Position numbers and translations under genes: made by a program
Notes under the pieces: generated by a model
The model's input: the letters and a program-made list of their open reading frames with translations, nothing else
The model's database searches: none
Told to the model about the DNA's origin: nothing
In this document: in pieces, positions 1 to 6,182 of the stretch
Layout of the letters: each line of letters begins with the position of its first letter
How positions within the stretch are numbered: position 1 is the first letter of the stretch
Source: Acidimicrobiaceae bacterium
GTDB taxonomy: Bacteria > Actinomycetota > Acidimicrobiia > Acidimicrobiales > Palsa-688
NCBI GenBank assembly: GCA_003156795.1
Contig: PMHU01000133.1
Coordinates: 14,048 to 22,327 of the forward strand
Direction: 5' to 3'
DNA: 8,280 nucleotides

Positions 1-576
1 CTCTTCCAGGACGGCGCCCTGTTCGGCTCGATGAACCTCTTCGACAACATCGCCTTTCCGCTCGTCGAGCACACCAAGAAGACCGACCGGGAAATCCGCG
101 CCATCGTGCTCGCCAAGGCCGAGCTCGTCGGGCTGGTTTCTCACCTCCACAAGCTCCCCGGCGAGGTGTCCGGCGGGATGAAGAAGCGCGCCGGGCTGGC
201 GCGAGCCCTCGTGCTCGAACCGCAAATCCTTTTCTTCGACGAGCCAGACTCCGGTCTCGACCCGGTGCGAGTCGCCTACTTGGACGACCTCGTCAACACC
301 GTTCACGAGGAAACCGGGGCCACCTTCTTCATCATCACTCACAACATCGAGTCGGTGATGCGGGTCGCGCACTATCTCGGCCTCCTCTTCAGGTCCAAGC
401 TCGTCGCCTTCGCGTCGAAGGAGGAGATGTCGACCTCTCGAGTGCCAGTCATCCGCCAGTTCCTGTCTGGCAGCGCCGAAGGGCCGATCAGCATGGACGA
501 GATGGCAGACGCTGAAGCGGTGGACGAGGCCGGCGGCGAAGGGGAATCCGCCAGAGGCGTCGAGGTCGCCACCTAG
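1..576 (+). CDS. Mce/Mla-type ABC transporter ATP-binding protein (Mkl/MlaF-like), 5' truncated
   Basis: This is the C-terminal 191 residues of an ABC ATPase; the reading frame is open from base 1, so the Walker A motif lies outside the window. Seen: a Q-loop at residues 2-4 (FQD), followed by GALFGSMNLFDNIAFPL, which is typical of the MlaF/Mkl group; the ABC signature VSGGMKKRAG at 56-65; Walker B ILFFDEP at 76-82; the D-loop SGLD at 84-87; and the H-loop histidine at 114 (THN). The run DEPDSGLDPVR is characteristic of actinobacterial Mkl-type ATPases, which energise Mce lipid or sterol importers together with YrbE permeases. The last 30 or so residues are acidic and Ala/Gly-rich, probably a disordered tail. 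Inference: YrbE and Mce genes may lie upstream. The in-frame ATG at base 31 is internal and is not the start. Family assignment is firm; the transported lipid is unknown. Confidence 0.93.
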   Translation, partial: LFQDGALFGSMNLFDNIAFPLVEHTKKTDREIRAIVLAKAELVGLVSHLHKLPGEVSGGMKKRAGLARALVLEPQILFFDEPDSGLDPVRVAYLDDLVNTVHEETGATFFIITHNIESVMRVAHYLGLLFRSKLVAFASKEEMSTSRVPVIRQFLSGSAEGPISMDEMADAEAVDEAGGEGESARGVEVAT

Positions 577-661
577 TCGCGGATCCGGCGGGGATGGCGT
601 AGCGCGTCGGGTGGCGCTCTACCTCGCCTCCTGCCGAGGTCCGAGCTCGTCACCATTGTCG

Positions 662-704
662 CGACAAACCCCGAACCGGACGAGTGCCCGGTTCGGGGTT
701 GTCG
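662..704. terminator. GC-rich hairpin, probable bidirectional terminator
   Basis: The arms at 662-679 and 688-704 are perfectly complementary over 17 pairs, apart from one extra A in the left arm, with an 8-nt loop (ACGAGTGC). The hairpin sits between two convergent genes, the ABC ATPase ending at 576 and the secreted-protein gene ending at 726. Neither side has a T-run, which is common for actinobacterial terminators. The rest of 577-725 holds nothing else I can name. Confidence 0.75.
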
Positions 705-725
705 TAGGGGGTGACTACGTCTTGC

Positions 726-1553
726 CTACCTGGAGCGGAGGGTACCGGCCGGGATGATCCCGTCGTTCAAGGTCATGATGGCCGTGTTGTTGCCCGATGC
801 GGACGGAAAACCCTCGTACGCGTTGAGGACAGGATCGAGGATGCCGAGGGGGCCGCAGTTGTACGCACCCGGCACCGAGAAACTGTTGTCGACCACGGTC
901 GTGCCGACATAAGAGATCTCGCCGCTCGAGGGGTGGAACGTCCCGGTACCAATGGTCCCTGAGATCGGCGTGTTCGGCGGTGGCGGGTCGGTCGTGCCGG
1001 TCGTCACGTCCACAGCGAGCGGGTTGGCGGCGTCACCGATCGTGCAGTCGCTTCCGAGCCCGGCGCTGGCGGGGCCCGAGAGGAGGACTTGCAGCGGCAG
1101 CGGCAGAGCCGGCCCATCGCCGGTGAGGAAGTTGCCGATATTGACCAGACCGAGCGAGAGGATCTCTGGAGTGGCTGTCAGCAAACCCGAGATTCCCTCG
1201 ATGGACACCGGGATCGGCTGAGCGGACAGGAGGGGCGTGCCATCCGTGGGAGCCACCATCTCGAGCTCCCCCGTGTCCCCTTTCGGGTAGAGCCCCATGA
1301 TGATGGTGATCGGGGTGCTGAGCGTCAGGGTAGTAGACGAGATCGCGAACTCTCCGCCGGTGGTGGTCGCCGACATGCAGAGCGTGACCTTCTTATTGCC
1401 AATGGGGCAGTGTTTGAAGACCGAAAGCGCGCCGTTGCCGGTGGCGGAGGCGGCCGTAACAGGGCTGAGAATCAGCGCCGATAGCGTGGCCGCAGCCAAC
1501 CCGGCCGCGAGGACCGGCTTCCGACCGCTTGAGATCCGAGCGGACCTGGACAT
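726..1553 (-). CDS. Secreted actinobacterial protein of unknown function
   Basis: From the ATG at 1553 the product is 275 residues. Residues 1-37 form a classic Sec signal peptide: an Arg/Lys-rich start, a hydrophobic Ala/Leu stretch at about 14-31, and a likely cleavage site near TAASA. The mature part has four cysteines (49, 59, 170, 233; two possible disulphides), a SDCTIG motif, and a LAVDVTTGTTDPPPPNTPISG segment followed by VVDNSFSVPGAYNCG. I recall this pattern from uncharacterised exported actinobacterial proteins, but know no function. No membrane segment follows the signal peptide, so it is likely secreted or wall-associated. In-frame ATGs further upstream (1589, 1637) would add 12 or 28 mostly basic residues before the signal peptide. 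None of the three starts has a strong ribosome site; I prefer 1553 because it gives a normal signal peptide. The promoter, operator candidate and leader ORF lie upstream at 1638-1737. Confidence 0.8.
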   Translation of the reverse strand: MSRSARISSGRKPVLAAGLAAATLSALILSPVTAASATGNGALSVFKHCPIGNKKVTLCMSATTTGGEFAISSTTLTLSTPITIIMGLYPKGDTGELEMVAPTDGTPLLSAQPIPVSIEGISGLLTATPEILSLGLVNIGNFLTGDGPALPLPLQVLLSGPASAGLGSDCTIGDAANPLAVDVTTGTTDPPPPNTPISGTIGTGTFHPSSGEISYVGTTVVDNSFSVPGAYNCGPLGILDPVLNAYEGFPSASGNNTAIMTLNDGIIPAGTLRSR

Positions 1554-1637
1554 GAACGACAAGGTAAGCCTGCTTTCGTAGGTGACCATGAGATTCGCTC
1601 GCCGGCGGCCAAGCCGAGGACGTCGAACGAACACCAT

Positions 1638-1691
1638 CTATTTCGAGAAACGGACGCGAACCGGATCGAAGCGCTGCTGGCTTACTGCCAT
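1638..1691 (-). CDS. Candidate 17-aa leader peptide ORF
   Basis: The ATG at 1691 is preceded by GGGGGGAG with four bases between it and the ATG, the best ribosome-binding site in this neighbourhood. It opens a 17-codon ORF (MAVSQQRFDPVRVRFSK) ending in TAG. That TAG touches an in-frame ATG (TAGATG, second ATG at 1637), which can read on into the secreted-protein gene. The candidate promoter would place the transcript start only about 10 bases upstream of this ATG. It could be a leader peptide with coupled translation, the true N-terminus interrupted by a nonsense mutation, or chance. The reading-through form would put 46 residues before the signal peptide, which argues against it being the real N-terminus. 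Confidence 0.35.
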   Translation of the reverse strand: MAVSQQRFDPVRVRFSK

Positions 1692-1708
1692 GACACTCCC
1701 CCCGCCAA

Positions 1709-1737
1709 AATTTACCGCCCGGTAACCGTGTTGTCAA
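1709..1737 (-). promoter_or_regulatory. Sigma70-type promoter for the leader ORF and secreted-protein gene
   Basis: On the minus strand a perfect -35 hexamer TTGACA (1737-1732) is separated by exactly 17 bases from TAAATT (1714-1709), which matches four of six -10 consensus positions. Transcription would begin near 1702, about 10 bases before the leader ATG at 1691. The region is more AT-rich than the surrounding coding DNA. Confidence 0.6.
1712..1725. promoter_or_regulatory. Palindromic operator candidate TTACCG-CC-CGGTAA
   Basis: Two perfect 6-base half-sites are separated by two bases. The palindrome lies inside the spacer of the minus-strand promoter and overlaps its -10 element, where a bound repressor would block RNA polymerase. 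Half-sites of the ACCG/CGGT type are common for TetR-family repressors, but the regulator is not encoded in the window and the family assignment is inference. Confidence 0.5.
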
Positions 1738-1748
1738 GACCCATTCGT

Positions 1749-1759
1749 CCTAATTTAGG
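1749..1759 (+). promoter_or_regulatory. Short palindrome CCTAA-T-TTAGG in the forward control region
   Basis: Five-base arms flank a single T. The site overlaps a weak forward promoter candidate: TTGTCA at 1731-1736, an 18-base spacer, and TAGGGT at 1755-1760. It is 36 bases upstream of the NTF2-like ATG. It could be an operator or part of the promoter; an 11-base palindrome can also arise by chance. Confidence 0.25.
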
Positions 1760-1794
1760 GTAAATGATCCGTCGATCCCTTTCAGGTCGTCGCC

Positions 1795-2214
1795 ATGCCA
1801 CCGCCTAAGTTCCAGCAGGTGACCATAGTCCAGCGCTACCTTGCGGCCGTCTCCCACCAGGACTGGGAGGTGGTCGAGTCCTGCCTCACCGACGAGGTCC
1901 ACCGGGTCGGGCCCTTCGGCGACGTCTATAGCGGCCGGGACGCCTACCTGGCGTTCCTGCGCCAGACGATGCCGTCCCTGAAGGGGTACCGGATGGACAT
2001 CGATCGCCTGACCACCACCGGCGATGAGACAGTCGCGGTGGCGGAGCTGCGCGAGACCGTCGAACTCGACGGGACGCCGGTCGTGACCCGGGAGTGCATC
2101 GTGTGCGACGTCGACGCCTCCGGCCTCATCCGCCAGATATCGATCTATATCCAGCGCTCCCCTGCGGACCTGGCGGCTGGTGTAGTCGACGTCGGCGGAA
2201 GCGAACGGATGTAG
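1795..2214 (+). CDS. NTF2/SnoaL-like family protein
   Basis: A 139-residue protein of the size usual for single-domain NTF2-like (SnoaL) folds. Seen: an N-terminal helix pair VQRYLAAVSHQDWEVVESCL, then LTDEVHRVGPFGDVYSGRDAYLAFLRQTMP, the typical region leading to the cone-shaped pocket, then alternating beta strands (MDIDRLTTTGDETVAVAELRETVEL, ECIVCDVDASGLIRQISIYIQ). Members include small isomerases, dehydratases, cyclases and non-catalytic ligand binders, so no reaction can be assigned. AGG lies eight bases before the ATG as a weak ribosome site. The gene starts a likely two-gene operon: the amidohydrolase begins 12 bases after its stop. The divergent control region at 1692-1794 precedes it. 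Confidence 0.85.
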   Translation: MPPPKFQQVTIVQRYLAAVSHQDWEVVESCLTDEVHRVGPFGDVYSGRDAYLAFLRQTMPSLKGYRMDIDRLTTTGDETVAVAELRETVELDGTPVVTRECIVCDVDASGLIRQISIYIQRSPADLAAGVVDVGGSERM

Positions 2215-2226
2215 CCTCTCGGCCCG

Positions 2227-3597
2227 ATGGCTGCGCGGGAGGCTCTCGGCAACGGCGCCCGGTCCTACGTCGTGGTGTCCGCAGACACTCACGCCGCGCC
2301 CGCAGACCTGGATGAGTTCCTCTCATACGTCGATCCGGCTCAACGCGAGGGCGTTGCCGCCTTCGGAGACCTGTCGTCCACTGCCATCTCGATGTTCGGC
2401 GGCTTCGATCCCGGCGAGGTCGACGACCCAGACCCGGTTCGCGCCGTTGGGGCCCGCCGGTTGGCCGGCATGGGAGTCGATATAGGAGCGGCTCGCGAGT
2501 GGCTCGCCCGCTACGACTCTGGGTGGGTCATTCCCGGTGACGGCGACGGCCGCCGTCTGGCGGTATTGGAGGACCAGGGCATACACGCCGAGGTCACGCT
2601 GCCAGGGCCGGTCTTGGCCGGAAGCCTCTCCCCCGCCATGTATCTAGGGAGCCGGACGTCGACGGGGCTCGACGCGGTCTGGCCGGCCATCCACGGATAC
2701 AACCGATGGCTGGCTGACTTCTGTGCCGCCGCTCCGGGCCGTCGAGCTGGTTGCATCCCAATCGACTTCCACGACATGCCCCGCGCCGTGGAAGAAGTCC
2801 GGTGGGCCAGGGCCTCGGGACTGTTCGGTGGGGTGATGCTGCCCGCCATGTCTGTCCAGTCGCGGCTCCCCGGGTACGCCGACCCCTATTACGACCCGTT
2901 CTGGAGTGCGTGCGAGGACGAGCGAATGGTGGTGACGCTGCACACGGGTGCTTCTGGTTCGGCGACCGATACCAAGTACCTATACGATTCCGAGCACGGC
3001 GGCTTTCTCGGCCTGTACGAAGTGTTCGTGTTCACCCGCCGGCCGCTCTGGTTTCTAATCCTGGGTGGCGTCTTCGATCGCCACCCGGACCTGCGGGTGG
3101 CCATCACAGAGAACGGCGTGCAGTGGCTACCGTCGCTGATCCGCGACATGGAGAGCTTCTTCGACACCCACGGAGGGGCCCCTGTCCGCTCGTATCTCAA
3201 ACTCCGACCCAGCGAATACTTCGAGCGCCATATATATATCGGTGGATCCCTAATGCATCGGACTGAAGCCGAGATGCGCCACGAGGTAGGCATCCGCCGC
3301 CTGATGTGGGGCGCCGATTACCCCCATCTCGAGGGCGCGGCACCAGTGCACAGGCTCGTGCTCCGTCACGTGTTCGGCGGGATGCCAGAGCCCGATATCC
3401 GCCGCATACTCGGACAGAACGCCGTCGATCTATGGGGATTCGACGAGTCCAGACTCCAAGCGATCGCGGACCGTGTCGGGCCGACCGTCTCGGATCTGGC
3501 CGAACCTCTATCTCTGGACGCCATCCCCGAGACGTTCAGCTGGAGCCTGGCCCGCCCGGTACCGCTTTCCAAGCCCACGGCCACCCTGAGCTCCTGA
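2227..3597 (+). CDS. Amidohydrolase-2 family metal-dependent hydrolase/decarboxylase
   Basis: A 456-residue TIM-barrel protein of the amidohydrolase-related (ACMSD-like) family. Seen: the first-strand metal motif as D20-x-H22 (SADTHAAP); HGYNRWLADFCAAAPGRRAG at 156-175, very typical of this branch; a metal-ligand histidine at 239 (TLHTGAS); GVFDRHPDLRVAITENGVQWLP at 281-302; and the last-strand aspartate 364 in WGADYPHLEG. Relatives include decarboxylases and C-C or C-N hydrolases acting on aromatic or carboxylated substrates; the substrate here is unknown. No signal peptide is seen, so it is probably cytoplasmic. The C-terminal 45 residues extend past the barrel. It follows the NTF2-like gene with a 12-base gap and no clear ribosome site, suggesting translational coupling. 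It ends 12 bases from the convergent DUF3052 gene, with no terminator visible between them. Confidence 0.92.
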   Translation: MAAREALGNGARSYVVVSADTHAAPADLDEFLSYVDPAQREGVAAFGDLSSTAISMFGGFDPGEVDDPDPVRAVGARRLAGMGVDIGAAREWLARYDSGWVIPGDGDGRRLAVLEDQGIHAEVTLPGPVLAGSLSPAMYLGSRTSTGLDAVWPAIHGYNRWLADFCAAAPGRRAGCIPIDFHDMPRAVEEVRWARASGLFGGVMLPAMSVQSRLPGYADPYYDPFWSACEDERMVVTLHTGASGSATDTKYLYDSEHGGFLGLYEVFVFTRRPLWFLILGGVFDRHPDLRVAITENGVQWLPSLIRDMESFFDTHGGAPVRSYLKLRPSEYFERHIYIGGSLMHRTEAEMRHEVGIRRLMWGADYPHLEGAAPVHRLVLRHVFGGMPEPDIRRILGQNAVDLWGFDESRLQAIADRVGPTVSDLAEPLSLDAIPETFSWSLARPVPLSKPTATLSS

Positions 3598-3609
3598 CCC
3601 GCCGGAAAG

Positions 3610-4026
3610 TCAGCGACTCCCCACCATTCGACGTTCGCGCCGCCAAACGATCCTAAGGCCGGACCAGGTTTCGTCGACCGCGCAAACCTTCGTGTCGACC
3701 AGACCACGCGGAAGGGCAACCTCGCGGACTACGTCTTCAGTGATATTGGTGGCGACTCCTGACGCCCGCTTTGGCCAGGCGATCCAGAGCCCGCCGTTGG
3801 GAAAGATCATCGTCTCGAGCGCGGGTAGGCGTCGCTCGAGTTGCATTCGCTCGATAAAAAACGCCACCACGACATCGGCACGGCCCCGCGCTTGATGTTT
3901 CACGACGACGCCTGACGGCAAGTCGGTGATCTCGCCGGCGGGAACGTTCAAAAGGGCCAGCGTCGCCCCTTCCTTGATGCCGAGCTTCGTTGGAAGAGGT
4001 GTGCCGCTGTAGCCGGCGACCTTCAC
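3610..4026 (-). CDS. DUF3052 family protein
   Basis: From the GTG at 4026 the product is 138 residues. Seen: VAGYSGTPLPTKLGIKEGATLALLNVP at the N-terminus, DVVVAFFIERMQLERRLPAL in the middle, then GGLWIAWPKRASGVATNITE, VVREVALPRGLVDTKVCAVD and ETWSGLRIVWRRERR. This string of motifs is the standard DUF3052 pattern and the length is full. The family is small, soluble and of unknown function; no catalytic residue is established. I chose the GTG at 4026 because AGG lies six bases upstream and it gives the usual N-terminus; another in-frame GTG at 4047 would add seven Arg-rich residues. A short leader ORF ends one base before the chosen start. The gene lies 148 bases downstream of the SpoIID-like gene on the same strand and could be cotranscribed with it. 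Confidence 0.92.
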   Translation of the reverse strand: MKVAGYSGTPLPTKLGIKEGATLALLNVPAGEITDLPSGVVVKHQARGRADVVVAFFIERMQLERRLPALETMIFPNGGLWIAWPKRASGVATNITEDVVREVALPRGLVDTKVCAVDETWSGLRIVWRRERRMVGSR

Positions 4027-4027
4027 T

Positions 4028-4084
4028 CTACGCCTGCCCCGAAGCACCCTGTAAAAGCCGGCGACAACTGACCTGGTACTGCAT
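4028..4084 (-). CDS. Candidate 18-aa leader ORF upstream of the DUF3052 gene
   Basis: The minus strand reads AGGAG, two bases, then ATG at 4084. This opens an 18-codon ORF (MQYQVSCRRLLQGASGQA) that stops with TAG at 4030-4028, one base before the GTG start of the DUF3052 gene (TAGAGTG). This arrangement fits translational coupling or a regulatory leader peptide. The two-base spacing is shorter than ideal, and ORFs of this length arise easily by chance, so this is a candidate only. Confidence 0.3.
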   Translation of the reverse strand: MQYQVSCRRLLQGASGQA

Positions 4085-4174
4085 TTCTCCTATCCCAAGT
4101 TGTCTTGTGGCGGGGCCTCAGTATGGCACGGACCGAGCGACCAGGACCCTCGAAGTCCGATCGCACTACGTCTC

Positions 4175-5896
4175 TCAGCCAGCGTTGTCCTCGACGACGC
4201 TGGCACCACCCGAGAAAACGCGGCCGAACTCCTGCCACGCCCCCCAAGTGCCACTCCACGCCCTCTCGTATATGACACCGTTGGAGCCGACGGCTAAGAC
4301 CTGGAACGTTCCGGTCACCGGATCGTAGGCGACACCCGGAGTACCCCCAAGGGTGACGCCCGGGTTGCTCACATCCCACCACGCCCCCCACCCGTCACTC
4401 CACGCCCTCTCATACAGGTTGCCGGTCGCGCTGACGGCGAACAGGTCCAACTGACCGTTCTGGTATATCGCAGTCACGCCCCCCCGGAAGTTGCTGCCGA
4501 AGACCTGCCATGCCCCCCAACTGCCATTCCAGGCCCTCTCATATATGACACCGTTGGAGCCGACCGCAAAGACCAGAAGGGTGCTACTGGTCGGGTCGTA
4601 AACGTCACCGGGAGTACCGCTAAGCGTGACGCCCGGGTTGCTCAAATCCGACCAGGCCCCCCAACCGCCGTTCCAAGGTCTCTCGTACAGGTTGCCGGTC
4701 GCGCTGATCGTGAACATTTGGAACGATACGTCAGCCGCAGCGAACGCCACGCCGGGATAGTAGATGGAGAGAATCTCCTGCCATTCGTCGCCGAGTGCCG
4801 CGCAATTCTGTGAACCCCACTGGCTCAGGGTGTCCGGATAGTTGGAGAGGCCAGCGCCGCACGCTTCCGAGGTGCTGCCCGTGAGGGTCGCCTGATAGCT
4901 GGCTTCGAAGATCGCGCCGGACCTCGTTGCGATCGTGTTCCAGGTGGCCGCTATGGCCGCGTTGGTGGTCGATGCGGAGAGCCCGGGAATGTAACGCTGA
5001 TAGTCGGTGGAGTCATCCACGTTGTAGCACTGCCCTTTGTACGTGCCCCCCCTCCAGTTATCGATCCAGTACCAGCCGTAGGTCTTGACTGCCATGGCTC
5101 CGGCGTCGAGAGCTTGAGTGTCCCAGCCGGATATCCATTCGTTCGGCAGGACGTCGTCTACGTAGGTCTCAAATGGCACCTGGAATATTCCCGTCTCCGT
5201 GCCCGCTACCGGAGCACCAGAGGCGGTGTGCTGGGAGAACTCCAACACCAAGATGGACGAAGGCGGCGTCACGTTGGAGGTGTACCCTCCGCAGTTGGCA
5301 GGCGAGGAAAGACGGTTCCGACCGGACCCTGCCGACGACCCGCCACCGGCGGTCGCGCCGGAGTCGAGCCCCTGTCGCGCCGGTCCCGGGCTGACGTCCT
5401 CGACCGTGGGTTTGTGGCTCAGCGCCACGTCAAGTGTGTCTCCGCTCTGCGCGGCCGTGACCCCTTCCAGTTCGTATCGAGCCAATCCCATTGCGACCAC
5501 GGTGATGGTCACCGGATTGGACCCGTACCACGCGTCGGTGAAATAGAAGTGGCCATTGCTCCCCGTGGTCGCGACCAAGCGCCGGTCTACCTCTACCCGT
5601 GCTCCCTTGACGGGGACCGAGGCGACGGGGGTGACGATGACTCCGCTGCGTGTAAGTTCCGGCCCCGCCTTCGCCACAACCCCGGATAGAGATAGGGCCC
5701 GAGGGGCCGCGGCCGAAACCTTGGACGGCAGTGCAAATGCTGTCAGCGCAAGCCACGACGCAAGGAGCGGGATACCCGCCAAGCCGACTCGGCTGCGAAA
5801 CCCACGGCGGAGACTTCGGGGCAATGTACGCCTTGGTTGTTCGGGGTCCGACGAGCGGCACCCACAAACGAGAACCCTCAATCCAAATGATGACAT
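4175..5896 (-). CDS. Secreted SpoIID/LytB-domain protein with carboxypeptidase-regulatory-like domain and propeller repeats
   Basis: A 573-residue exported protein. In order: a basic N-terminus and hydrophobic signal or anchor at about 37-63 (cleavage likely near VSAAA); a carboxypeptidase-regulatory-like beta sandwich at about 66-163 (GARVEVDRRLVATTGSNGHF); a Gly/Ser linker at 165-200; a SpoIID/LytB domain at about 212-383; and four repeats at about 391-573. In the SpoIID part, VPFETYVDDVLPNEW places Glu253 where SpoIID enzymes carry their catalytic glutamate, followed by ALDAGAMAVKTYGWYW and EASYQATLTGSTSEACG. Known SpoIID enzymes are lytic transglycosylases acting on denuded glycan strands. 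Mature cysteines are 202, 290, 346 and 365. The repeats carry YERxWxxxWGAW motifs at 404, 452, 495 and 543, resembling lectin-type propeller blades. Inference: a cell-wall enzyme with a glycan-binding tail. The ATG at 5896 has no good ribosome site, so the exact start is uncertain. Confidence 0.9.
   Translation of the reverse strand: MSSFGLRVLVCGCRSSDPEQPRRTLPRSLRRGFRSRVGLAGIPLLASWLALTAFALPSKVSAAAPRALSLSGVVAKAGPELTRSGVIVTPVASVPVKGARVEVDRRLVATTGSNGHFYFTDAWYGSNPVTITVVAMGLARYELEGVTAAQSGDTLDVALSHKPTVEDVSPGPARQGLDSGATAGGGSSAGSGRNRLSSPANCGGYTSNVTPPSSILVLEFSQHTASGAPVAGTETGIFQVPFETYVDDVLPNEWISGWDTQALDAGAMAVKTYGWYWIDNWRGGTYKGQCYNVDDSTDYQRYIPGLSASTTNAAIAATWNTIATRSGAIFEASYQATLTGSTSEACGAGLSNYPDTLSQWGSQNCAALGDEWQEILSIYYPGVAFAAADVSFQMFTISATGNLYERPWNGGWGAWSDLSNPGVTLSGTPGDVYDPTSSTLLVFAVGSNGVIYERAWNGSWGAWQVFGSNFRGGVTAIYQNGQLDLFAVSATGNLYERAWSDGWGAWWDVSNPGVTLGGTPGVAYDPVTGTFQVLAVGSNGVIYERAWSGTWGAWQEFGRVFSGGASVVEDNAG
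4178..4735 (-). repeat. 273-bp tandem coding repeat (two units, each two YERxW motifs)
   Basis: The 3' third of the SpoIID-like gene repeats with a 273-bp (91-codon) period. For example, a 23-base identical run starts at 4269 and again at 4542, and other runs of about 19-22 identical bases (around the LYER and NPGVTL codons) recur at the same spacing. Each 91-residue unit holds two related half-units of about 43-48 residues with a YERxW...WGAW core. The DNA-level identity exceeds what protein constraint needs, which suggests recent duplication or gene conversion. Confidence 0.85.
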
Positions 5897-6182
5897 GAAT
5901 GAAGCCGCATCCCTCTTCTGTCAACAAGAAACGTATCAAGTGCGCCCGTACCCGCCGTGACAAACGCTAGCTCATCGGCATTCGGGCGAGAAGACCATCG
6001 ACCCCCGCCGGGAGGACAGCCGGTCCGCTAGTTAGCGTCGGATCGACGTAGCCGGTGAGGCCGCGAGGTCCTTCGTGTTTTGACCCGGAATGCGCGCTCC
6101 GGTTGTGCCGCTGTACCGTTTCGACCGGTTAGTCCGGATGTTGACTACAGGGCCACCCGGCCCGGCACGACACATCGACACA
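5897..6182. other. Divergent intergenic region, no gene seen
   Basis: These 286 bases separate the minus-strand SpoIID-like gene from the plus-strand six-cysteine protein gene. I find no convincing -35/-10 pair in either direction. It holds a palindrome CGCTA-GT-TAGCG at 6026-6037 and a 13-base sequence (6019-6031) that recurs upstream of the AI-2E-family gene. If the six-cysteine protein starts at the upstream ATG (6090), the non-coding part shrinks to 193 bases. Confidence 0.5.
6026..6037. promoter_or_regulatory. Palindrome CGCTA-GT-TAGCG, possible operator
   Basis: Perfect 5-base arms around a two-base centre, in the divergent intergenic region and overlapping the 13-base repeat at 6019-6031. 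It may be a regulator site for one or both flanking genes. Support is limited to symmetry and position. Confidence 0.25.

Noticed and set aside
2751..3266. Open 171-codon plus-strand frame inside the amidohydrolase gene
   Set aside because: A shadow frame: the overlapping frame contains all the amidohydrolase family motifs, while this one is Arg/Pro-rich with none.
3592..3614. CTGAC...GTCAG inverted repeat between convergent stops
   Set aside because: Five base pairs with a 10-base loop is too weak for a terminator.
4023..4391. Open 122-codon minus-strand frame overlapping the 3' end of the SpoIID-like gene; possible frameshifted continuation of the repeats
   Set aside because: Its translation downstream of 4175 has no YERxW or WGAW motif, so the repeat array does not continue in another frame. 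The stop at 4175 looks genuine.
5114..5689. Open 191-codon frame on the plus strand
   Set aside because: It lies opposite the SpoIID-like gene, has Arg/Gly/Pro-rich shadow composition with no recognisable domain, and its length is explained by the high GC content of the real gene.
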